Notes under the pieces: model-generated | Told to the model about the DNA's origin: nothing | Databases searched by the model: none | Seen by the model: the letters and a program-made list of their open reading frames with translations, nothing else | Part shown: one piece after another, positions 35,175 through 42,972 of the stretch | How the letters are laid out: the number at the start of each line of letters is the position of its first letter | How positions within the stretch are numbered: position 1 is the first letter of the stretch | Made by a program: the position numbers and the translations under genes | Origin: Ardenticatenaceae bacterium | GTDB lineage: Bacteria > Chloroflexota > Anaerolineae > Promineifilales > Promineifilaceae | Direction of reading: 5' to 3' | Assembly: GCA_020634455.1 (NCBI GenBank) | Contig: JACKBQ010000002.1 | Span: 2,152,604-2,216,603 of the forward strand | DNA: 64,000 nt

Positions 35175-37055
35175 ATGCGTAAAACAGTTACCATTTTCTT
35201 AACCAGCAGCCTCGCTTTTTCAATGATCTGGGCACTTTTTGCCACATTGCAACAGCCCACCACGGCCATCGCCCTGCCACCAGATCACCCCTTCACCAGC
35301 GTTCGCAGAGCGCCATCACCCCTGCACCCACTTGCTTTACCATCCACCTCCATCGTCTCCATGACAACGCCACTCGACTTCTTCCAGCCCGGCACCCAGC
35401 CCAACCAAATCACCGACACCATTGATGCGCCGGAAAGTTGCCGAGGCTGCCATTCTGGTTACAGTAGCCAACTCCCCCAGCCCGCCGAATTTGAGCCGTG
35501 GACTGGCTGGGCAGGCAGCATGATGGCTCAGGCCGGGCGCGATCCGCTCTTTTACGCCGCGCTAGACATTGCCAATGCGGATGTGGCCTTTGGCGGCGAC
35601 TTTTGTTTGCGCTGTCATTTGCCGAGTGGCTGGTTAAACGGCCGTTCCACCCCCACAGACGGCTCCGCCATGACCCCCGACGACCAGGAAGGCATCCAGT
35701 GCGAAGTGTGCCATCGCCTGGTAGACCCCATTCCCAGCGCTGAAAATCCAGCCCGCGACCTCACCGTTTTGGCCGCCATCACCAGCCCGGTGAGCTTTGC
35801 GGGCAACGCCAGCTTTGTGCTAGACACGGCCGATTTCCGGCGCGGCCCCTTCAACATTGTGGCCGACAACGGCTTCGACCCGCACAAAGAGTACGGCGTG
35901 GCGCAAAACACCCTCGTCTCGCCGTACCACCAGGATGCCGCCCTCTGCGGCACCTGCCACGACATCAGTAACCCCGTTTTCACCTGGAATGAAACGAGCC
36001 AAAGCTACGAGCTAAACACCGTCAACCAGCCGTTCACCGACACCACCGCCATGTTCCCCGTCGAGCGCACCTACAGCGAATGGCGGCTCAGCGAGTTCAA
36101 TACGCCGGGCGGCGTGGCGCTGCCCCAGTTTGGCGGCAACAAGAGCAGCGTCTCCACCTGCCAGGATTGCCACATGCGGGACGTAACAGGCGTCGGCGGC
36201 ACCTTTTTTGGCAGCACCGCCAACAGCGTCACCCGTAACGATTTACCCCTGCACGACCTGACCGGGGCCAACAACTGGGTGCCCCCCCTCATCCCGCAGC
36301 ACCCCGTTTTTAGCGCCACCTTTGCCAATAATCCGGCCCGATTAGACGCGCTCAACGCCGGGGTGGATCGTGCTACAGCCATGCTGCAAGCCGCCGCCGA
36401 ACTGGACATCGAGCTGACGGGCACGCAGCTGGTCGTGACGATTACCAACAACAGCGGGCATAAACTGCCCACGGGCTACATCGAGGGGCGGCGCATGTGG
36501 CTGCAAGTCGAGGCGTATGACGCCGATGGCCAACTCATCTACAGCTCTGGCGCGTATGATCCGGCTACCGGCATCCTCACCCAAGACACCAATTTGCACC
36601 TTTACGAAGCCACACACGGCATCTCGTCCGATTTGGCGGCGCAGTTGGGGCTGCCTGCGGGTGAATCGTTCCACTTCATCCTGAACAACCAGATTTTGCA
36701 AGACAACCGCATTCCCCCACGCGGCTACGAATTTGCCGCGTTCGAGGCGGCAGGCGCGGCCCCCTACACCAACGACTCACCTGACCCCATGCGCTACGCC
36801 GACGGGCAATATTGGGACACCGTCACCTACACCTTGCCTGCCGAACCCAAAACGGTGATTGTGCGGCTGCTGCATCAGGTTGCTTCGCGAGAGTACATTG
36901 AGTTTTTGCGGGATGAAAGTCCATTTTTTGGCGATCCCAACAGCAATGGGCAAATATTGTATGAGCTTTGGGTGGGGAACGGCCGTTCCGCTCCCACCAT
37001 CATGACCCAAAAAGCAATAGGCCTGGCAGTCTACCTGCCGCTTGTTGAGCGGTAA
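35175..37055 (+). CDS. Secreted pentaheme c-type cytochrome-like protein
   Basis: 626 residues with an N-terminal signal peptide. Five CxxCH heme sites occur in the first 340 residues: CRGCH, CLRCH, CEVCH, CGTCH and CQDCH. The C-terminal part contains NNSGHKLPTGYIEGRRMWLQ, a module I associate with cytochrome c554-like multiheme proteins. The protein would work outside the membrane in electron transfer; partner and substrate are unknown. The tail ends AVYLPLVER, very like the end of the next gene product. It is followed by a word-repeat hairpin. Confidence 0.85.
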   Translation: MRKTVTIFLTSSLAFSMIWALFATLQQPTTAIALPPDHPFTSVRRAPSPLHPLALPSTSIVSMTTPLDFFQPGTQPNQITDTIDAPESCRGCHSGYSSQLPQPAEFEPWTGWAGSMMAQAGRDPLFYAALDIANADVAFGGDFCLRCHLPSGWLNGRSTPTDGSAMTPDDQEGIQCEVCHRLVDPIPSAENPARDLTVLAAITSPVSFAGNASFVLDTADFRRGPFNIVADNGFDPHKEYGVAQNTLVSPYHQDAALCGTCHDISNPVFTWNETSQSYELNTVNQPFTDTTAMFPVERTYSEWRLSEFNTPGGVALPQFGGNKSSVSTCQDCHMRDVTGVGGTFFGSTANSVTRNDLPLHDLTGANNWVPPLIPQHPVFSATFANNPARLDALNAGVDRATAMLQAAAELDIELTGTQLVVTITNNSGHKLPTGYIEGRRMWLQVEAYDADGQLIYSSGAYDPATGILTQDTNLHLYEATHGISSDLAAQLGLPAGESFHFILNNQILQDNRIPPRGYEFAAFEAAGAAPYTNDSPDPMRYADGQYWDTVTYTLPAEPKTVIVRLLHQVASREYIEFLRDESPFFGDPNSNGQILYELWVGNGRSAPTIMTQKAIGLAVYLPLVER

Positions 37056-37062
37056 AAAAGAG

Positions 37063-37130
37063 ATTGGAGATTAGAGATTGGAGAGTGCGTCTTATCTAAT
37101 CTCCAGTCTCCAATCTTCAATCTCCCATTC
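37063..37130. repeat. Word-repeat hairpin (GAGATTGGAGATTA type)
   Basis: GAGATTGGAGATTAGAGATT is followed by the inverted words TCTAATCTCCAGTCTCCAAT and more. It lies just behind the pentaheme gene. The same words appear at 40488-40536 and, inside a gene, at 41211-41282. Confidence 0.7.
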
Positions 37131-37272
37131 TTCCCACAAACATCATCTCGTAAGCGAGCATGTAAGTCCCGCTAAGTAAATTTGATAGAATGTTCCATCA
37201 TTGTATCAGCCAGTAACTCGCGGGCTGGGAAGCTAAGTATCGGATACTTTTATAGGATTGGTTGGAGGAAGA

Positions 37273-40200
37273 ATGCGTATCTCTATTAAACGACTACACC
37301 TGCTGTTTATTTTTGCCGCTTTTTTAACCCTGTCTGCCATTGCAATTTTCACCACCACGCGACTGGCCAGCGCCAATAATCACCTGGTACGCATCAATGA
37401 AATGATGGCTGGGATGAATGGCGACTCCAAAGTGCAATATGTTGTGCTAGAGGCCGCCGACGATTCGCAAAAAGCGTGGGGGCCACAAGCGGAAGACCCC
37501 GCCGGCTCACCTGGTCGCGCCATGCTGGTTTTCTACAATTCGCTCGGTGATGAAACGGGCCGCTACGTCTTCCCCAGCGACCCGGCAAATGGAGCCAACA
37601 CTGTGCTGGTAGCCACGGCCGAATTTGCAGCCCTGCCCGGTGCCCCCACCCCCGACTTCATCATGCCTGCCGACATCATTCCCATTGCGGGTAAGGTGGC
37701 GTTCCAAAACAATCCCGACAACGTAAACAGCACCAGCGTGAACGTGGCGTTATCCTACGGCGGCGCAGGCTACACCGGCAGCACCGCCGGAGCCGACGAC
37801 GGGGCCAATCCAGCCGAACTGCCAATCCTGAACACAGCAGCCCTCAGCCGCCAGTCCGGGTTTGGTTTTGGCACGGGCACGCAAAGCAACAGCGACTTTG
37901 GCATGAGCACCCCCAATCCGACCAACACGGCTGGCAACACCTTTGCTGTAATTCCGACCGTTGCTCCCCTGGCTAACCAGGGCGAGATTTTGTTTAAGCA
38001 AGAGACGTTTTTGGGAAACGGCCGTACCTGTGCATCCTGCCACGTTCCCGACAACGGCGACTTTGGTCTCTCCCCTGCACAAGTGCTCAACAAGCCCGCT
38101 ACGGACGTCCTGTTTGTCCCCGAATACAACGTCAACACCCTGGTTGTCACCTCCAACGCCCCCAGCGGCTTTGCCCAGCCTAGCGATTTGCGCGGGGCCA
38201 TCACTGGCAGCACTGGCTCCGGCACCGTCATTGGCGGCTATGGCAACACCTTCCTCGTTTACGGCGGCGACGACCTCTCCGGCACCATCACCGACAGCTT
38301 TGGCAACAGCGCCACCTTCGTTTCCTTCACCAATGGCGACCTGGCGGGGCCAAATCCGGTCAACGGCAGCGCCAACGGGCTAGAAAACTTCACCCTCATG
38401 CACGGCCCCTCCGCCAACACCGTTAGCTTCCCAGACGGCCGTGCGCTGATTTTGGAAAATATTGACGGCTTCGACCAGATTGAAGTTTTCCGCGCTTCGC
38501 CCGCCCTGTTCAACCTGGAACTAACCGCCCCCTACGGCTTTAGCTCCCAAATTCCAGATTTGGGCGACTTTTCCGCCGGGGCCGTGCAGCAACACGCCCC
38601 ACGCAGCCTGCTGCGGCGAGAAGGCATTGATTTCCGTCTGCCTACCGAGGCTGAACGTACCGCGCTGGAAGCATTCCAGTTTGGCATCCGCTTGCCGCTC
38701 GACGGCAATTACGATTTAGACCGCTTTGCCGTGACCGATGCGCAAATTTTGGGCCGCGACATCTTCTTTGGCACAGCGGCCAAATGCTCCCGCTGTCACT
38801 CTGGCCCTGTGCTGGCCGCCACCGATGGCACCGTGCGCGGCTTTGCCGATGGCGAAAATGGCTTCTTCGATACGGGCACCGACGAAATTCCAGTCAATGC
38901 CCTCGACGGTATGCCGCCTGAGCTGCCAGACGGCAACGGCGTCAGCACCCGCACCTACAGCACCCCCGGTCTGTTTGGCACCAACCTCACCGGGCCGTTC
39001 TTCCATAACCACACCCGCGTTGATCTGCGCCGGGCCATTACCTTCTATGCTGGCGCAGAGTTTAACGCCTCGCCTGCCTTTGGCCTGGTGGGCCGCCCCT
39101 CGGTGGTGGCTGGTTCTGAAAACGCTGAACGCATTCTGGACTTTTTGGAAACGCTGGTTGAGCCGTGGTCGGTTTGTGCCTCTGGCTGTGACTTCAACAA
39201 CATCCAAACTGCGCTCAACACCATTCCCGATGGCGATTCGCTGACGCTGATTGGCAATTTTAACATCAGCGCCCCGCTGGTTTCCGGGCGCAACGGCATC
39301 AACAGCGTGGTCATTTACGGCCGTAATGCAACGCTAAACTGGGTTGGTGGAGCCAACAGCCGAATCATTTCGGCGCAAGGCGTGGGCAACATGACGATTC
39401 TGGATTTGACGATGACCTGCTCCGCCAACTGTAGCACCACGAGCGCAATTCGGGCATCGGGCAACGGCCGTATCCTCATTAAAAACAACAGTATCACGGG
39501 CTTTAACCGCGCCATCAACGTCACTGGACCCAGCGAGGTTCTGGTGCGAGGCAACACGCTCAGTGGCAACAGTACCACCATCCAGCAAACGGACGGCACC
39601 ATTGACGCTTACGCCAACAACATTGCCGGGTACAGCATCGCCTACACCCAATCGGTGACGGGCACGGCTAACCTGAACAACAACTTCTGGGGCGTGGCTA
39701 TCGGCGCAACCCCACCAACTGGCTCTGGCGTGCCGCAAACCGCCTGGGATGCTCGACTGGCAGCCAACGTAGTAGCCTGGTCAGATGTATCTAGCCGCAC
39801 AGGTCGCGCCAAGCTGGGGGATGCAGAGTTGGCAGGCAGCGATCGGACAGGGACGCCGGTAATTGTGAGTTACGGCCGTTCCCTCACCAACGCCCCGTTC
39901 AGCACACCGCTCAACAGCAGCACCACCAGCCAATGCTCCGACTACTACGAATATTTCGTGCGCGGCACACCCTCCGCCAGCGCCACCTGGACTATGCTGC
40001 TGCCCGTGGACAACAACACCCAATGCAATGCCGATGTACGTAACCAGCAACGTCTGATGGAAGTAGCCAACACTGCCGACTGCACCGTACCCGGCGCAGC
40101 CGCCTGTTGGGATTTGGTCACAGGAATCACCACGCAAGGGCAGCGGTTCCAGTTAGCTGGCCTCACCAATGCCGCTTTGACACGCGGCACCTACGCGGCC

Positions 40201-40476
40201 GATTCCACCGACAATTTGTTCCCGACGCCAACGCCGTCGAACACGCCAACGCCAACAGCGACGGCAACCGCATCGCCCACACCTATTCCAACCGATACGC
40301 CCACGCCAACGGCGACGACAACCGCATCGCCCACGCCCATTCCAACGGCAACCGCTACCTCCACACCAGGGCCATCGCCTACGCCTGGGCCATCCCCCAC
40401 CCCGGCAATGACGCCGACGGTAGACCCCGGTAGCAGCACAGACTATTTTGTCTACCTGCCAATGATTACGCGGTAA
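37273..40476 (+). CDS. MauG/CcpA-like diheme protein with beta-helix and Thr/Pro tail
   Basis: 1067 residues, far longer than the roughly 350 of classical diheme peroxidases. A signal peptide is followed by an N-terminal domain, then heme site CASCHVPDNGDFG (about residue 255) and CSRCHSGPVL (about residue 507), with GLFGTNLTGPFFHNHTRVDL after it, as in MauG/cytochrome c peroxidase proteins. Residues 635-830 look like a right-handed beta-helix (VIYGRNATLNW, MTILDLTMTC, ILIKNNSITGF, VLVRGNTLSG). A Thr/Pro tail with repeats of TATASPTPIPT leads to the end YFVYLPMITR. The ATG at 37273 follows GGAGG. Together with the pentaheme gene it suggests extracellular redox chemistry. Confidence 0.8.
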   Translation: MRISIKRLHLLFIFAAFLTLSAIAIFTTTRLASANNHLVRINEMMAGMNGDSKVQYVVLEAADDSQKAWGPQAEDPAGSPGRAMLVFYNSLGDETGRYVFPSDPANGANTVLVATAEFAALPGAPTPDFIMPADIIPIAGKVAFQNNPDNVNSTSVNVALSYGGAGYTGSTAGADDGANPAELPILNTAALSRQSGFGFGTGTQSNSDFGMSTPNPTNTAGNTFAVIPTVAPLANQGEILFKQETFLGNGRTCASCHVPDNGDFGLSPAQVLNKPATDVLFVPEYNVNTLVVTSNAPSGFAQPSDLRGAITGSTGSGTVIGGYGNTFLVYGGDDLSGTITDSFGNSATFVSFTNGDLAGPNPVNGSANGLENFTLMHGPSANTVSFPDGRALILENIDGFDQIEVFRASPALFNLELTAPYGFSSQIPDLGDFSAGAVQQHAPRSLLRREGIDFRLPTEAERTALEAFQFGIRLPLDGNYDLDRFAVTDAQILGRDIFFGTAAKCSRCHSGPVLAATDGTVRGFADGENGFFDTGTDEIPVNALDGMPPELPDGNGVSTRTYSTPGLFGTNLTGPFFHNHTRVDLRRAITFYAGAEFNASPAFGLVGRPSVVAGSENAERILDFLETLVEPWSVCASGCDFNNIQTALNTIPDGDSLTLIGNFNISAPLVSGRNGINSVVIYGRNATLNWVGGANSRIISAQGVGNMTILDLTMTCSANCSTTSAIRASGNGRILIKNNSITGFNRAINVTGPSEVLVRGNTLSGNSTTIQQTDGTIDAYANNIAGYSIAYTQSVTGTANLNNNFWGVAIGATPPTGSGVPQTAWDARLAANVVAWSDVSSRTGRAKLGDAELAGSDRTGTPVIVSYGRSLTNAPFSTPLNSSTTSQCSDYYEYFVRGTPSASATWTMLLPVDNNTQCNADVRNQQRLMEVANTADCTVPGAAACWDLVTGITTQGQRFQLAGLTNAALTRGTYAADSTDNLFPTPTPSNTPTPTATATASPTPIPTDTPTPTATTTASPTPIPTATATSTPGPSPTPGPSPTPAMTPTVDPGSSTDYFVYLPMITR

Positions 40477-40503
40477 AACCAAAAAGAACTGAGATTAGAG
40501 ATT

Positions 40504-40536
40504 GGAGACTGGAGATTAACTTCAGTCTCCTTTTTT
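40504..40536 (+). terminator. Word-repeat hairpin acting as intrinsic terminator
   Basis: GGAGACTG (40504-40511) pairs with CAGTCTCC (40523-40530) and is followed by six T. It lies 28 bases after the diheme gene stop. The stem is made of the same GGAGACTGGAGATT words as the elements at 37063 and 41211. Confidence 0.75.
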
Positions 40537-40669
40537 GTTACTCAACCAAACCTGAAAGGTCTTCAAACTTACTTCGCCAAGCAGTTCGTTTGGAAAACCA
40601 AATTGCTTTTGGACTGGGGTAGATTGCAGGCCTGTCAGGTTTTTCGCCAATCTCTGCTAAAATAGCACA

Positions 40670-42955
40670 ATGAACGACCTCCAGTTGCGACCTGCCCAAG
40701 CGAAAATTTTAGAATACGAAAACGGCCGTCTCGCCATCAGCGCCGTGCCAGGGAGCGGGAAAACCTTTACCCTCTCACTCCTCGCGGCGAAGTTGATTGG
40801 GAACGGCCGTATTGACCCCAACCAGCAGCAAATTCTCATCGTCACCTATCTGAATTCAAGCGTGGACAACTTCAAGGCCCGCATCCGGCAGCGGCTGGAG
40901 GCCAACGAACTGCCCGACATCGGCTACACGGTGCGCACGCTGCACAGCCTGGCGCTGGAAATTGTGCGCACCGCCAACAGCGGCCTCACCGAAGAGAGCG
41001 CCCCGCTGGTGCTGGACGAAGGCCAGGGCAGTCACTTCCTGGCCCGCGCCGTGGATGGCTGGATCGAAGCCCATCCCGACGCCTGGAGCCAGTTCCTCAC
41101 CGATGATTCGCCGCAAACCCGCGCCCGCTGGCGGGACGTGACGCAAAAAATGGCCAAATCGTTCATCCGCGCGGCGAAGAATGAGCGGTATCGGCCGGAG
41201 CAAATTTTGGAGAGACTGGAGACTGGGGACTGGAGACTGGAAAGTGACGAGGATAGTCTCCAGTCTCCAGTCAACCAGTCTCCTCTTTTGTGGATGATGG
41301 GCGGGATTTACGGCCGTTACCAAACCATCCTCGACCGGCAGGGATCGCTGGACTTTGACGACCTCATCTGGCAGGCGGTGGAACTGCTGGATCAGCGCGC
41401 CGGGCTGGCGAAGCAGCTGCGCCAGCGCTGGCCCTACGTCCTGGAAGATGAAGCGCAGGACAGCGTGCCGCTGCAAGAAGCGCTCATCAGCCGCCTGACC
41501 GGGCCAGACGGCAACTGGGTGCGCGTCGGCGACCCCAACCAGGCGATCACCAGCACCTTCACCGCCGCCCATCCGCGCTTCTTCAACGCCTTCGCCGACC
41601 GCCCCGACGTGGTGTCGCGGCCCCTGCCCAACAGCGGCCGCTGCGCCCCGCTCATCCTCGGCGCGGCCAACGAATTGCTGCATTGGGTGATGGACAAACA
41701 TCCCGTGCCGGAAGTGCAGAGCAGCACCTTCCGCCGCCAAAACATCGAGCCAACGCCGCCCGGCGACGCCCAGCCCAATCCGCCAGACAGCGAAGCCAAA
41801 ATTCGCATCAAGGTGTACAAGCACCGCGAGGATGAGGAGCTGCCGCAGGTGACCCAGCTTGCTGTTCGCTACACGCAGAAGCGCCCGGAGCACACCGTCG
41901 CTATTTTGGTGCCCACCAACAACCTGGGCTACCAGATGGCCGAGCATTTGGACGAGCTGGACGCCGATTACGACAATCTGCTGCGCGGCGGCACCCGCGA
42001 GCGGGAAATTGCCGCCGCCATGCACGCCGTCCTCCAGGTGCTGGCCGACCCGCTGGACACCAAGGCGATCACCGCCGCGCACGCTAGCCTGCACGCCCTA
42101 GGGCACCCCGTCGCCCTGCTGCCGGATGAGGAGCTGGCGCAGTTCCACACCCTCCTGCGCAGCGTCCACCAGCCGGAATGGCTGCTCTACCCCCACGACG
42201 AGGCGCAAGTGGAACAGGCGCTGCCCGCCGGGGTGGCTACCGAAACACAAACCCAGGTGGCAGCTCGATTTGGCGCTTTTTTGCGGGAACTGCTGGCCTT
42301 ACGGCCGTTACCCATTGACGATCTCGCTTTAGCCCTGGGGGATGAACTGTTTGCCTGGGGGGATGTACACGAAGGCGACCTGGCCATCGCTTACCAAATT
42401 GCCACCCTGCTGCGCCAGTGGCGCGACGCCCAGCCCGATTGGCGGCTGCCGGAGCTGGTGGCCGAGCTGGGCAACATCGTCAGCGGGCGGCGCAGTTTGC
42501 CGATTAGCAGCCCCACCGATTTTGGCTACGAGCCAGTGCCGGGGCGCGTCACGCTCACCACGCAGCACAGCGCCAAGGGGCTAGAGTGGGACGCGGTCTT
42601 TATGATTGGCGTGGACGGCTATTGGATTCCCAGCAATTTGGATTCGTACTTCCTGGGGGTGAGCGACATTTTGGGCGGCGACCCCACGGCCGAAGTGGTG
42701 GCCCAGTTGCGTTATTTGATGGAGGGGGATGCGGGGATTTATAACGGCCGTTCCGCCACCGAATCGGCCCATATCGACATTATTGCCGAGCGGCTGCGCC
42801 TGCTGTACGTGGGCATCACCCGCGCCCGCCGCTTTTTGCAGCTCAGCCGCAGCCGCGCCACACGCAGCTACAATAAAGAGCGCGACGCCGAACCCGCCAC
42901 GGTGATGGGGGTGTTGTATCGTTACCTGCAGGAAACAGGGAATTTACATAAGTAA
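40670..42955 (+). CDS. UvrD/Rep-family ATP-dependent DNA helicase
   Basis: 761 residues of superfamily 1. Motif I is AISAVPGSGKTFTL (about 22-35), motif II LEDEAQDSVPLQEAL, motif III VRVGDPNQAIT, motif V VTLTTQHSAKGLEWDAVFMI and motif VI RLRLLYVGITRARRFL. DEAQD matches the usual DExQD. It probably translocates 3' to 5' on single-stranded DNA in repair or replication. Residues about 181-204 (ETGDWRLESDEDSLQSPVNQ) are encoded by a word-repeat element that keeps the frame. The LRR-Roc-COR gene follows after 17 bases. Confidence 0.88.
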   Translation: MNDLQLRPAQAKILEYENGRLAISAVPGSGKTFTLSLLAAKLIGNGRIDPNQQQILIVTYLNSSVDNFKARIRQRLEANELPDIGYTVRTLHSLALEIVRTANSGLTEESAPLVLDEGQGSHFLARAVDGWIEAHPDAWSQFLTDDSPQTRARWRDVTQKMAKSFIRAAKNERYRPEQILERLETGDWRLESDEDSLQSPVNQSPLLWMMGGIYGRYQTILDRQGSLDFDDLIWQAVELLDQRAGLAKQLRQRWPYVLEDEAQDSVPLQEALISRLTGPDGNWVRVGDPNQAITSTFTAAHPRFFNAFADRPDVVSRPLPNSGRCAPLILGAANELLHWVMDKHPVPEVQSSTFRRQNIEPTPPGDAQPNPPDSEAKIRIKVYKHREDEELPQVTQLAVRYTQKRPEHTVAILVPTNNLGYQMAEHLDELDADYDNLLRGGTREREIAAAMHAVLQVLADPLDTKAITAAHASLHALGHPVALLPDEELAQFHTLLRSVHQPEWLLYPHDEAQVEQALPAGVATETQTQVAARFGAFLRELLALRPLPIDDLALALGDELFAWGDVHEGDLAIAYQIATLLRQWRDAQPDWRLPELVAELGNIVSGRRSLPISSPTDFGYEPVPGRVTLTTQHSAKGLEWDAVFMIGVDGYWIPSNLDSYFLGVSDILGGDPTAEVVAQLRYLMEGDAGIYNGRSATESAHIDIIAERLRLLYVGITRARRFLQLSRSRATRSYNKERDAEPATVMGVLYRYLQETGNLHK
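41211..41282. repeat. Word-repeat element inserted in-frame in the helicase gene
   Basis: GAGACTGGAGACTGGGGACT is followed, after a short centre, by inverted AGTCTCCAGTCTCCAGTC and CCAGTCTCC. It is the same word family as the intergenic hairpins at 37063 and 40488. The insert adds about 24 residues and no stop. Confidence 0.85.
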
Positions 42956-42972
42956 AAATTAAAGGCTAAATT

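Noticed and set aside
37141..37272. Possible riboswitch ahead of the diheme gene
   Set aside because: The leader has some short pairings, but I could not match it to any known aptamer core.
40856..42094. 412-codon minus-strand frame
   Set aside because: It lies opposite the helicase motifs and has no recognisable domain or ribosome site.
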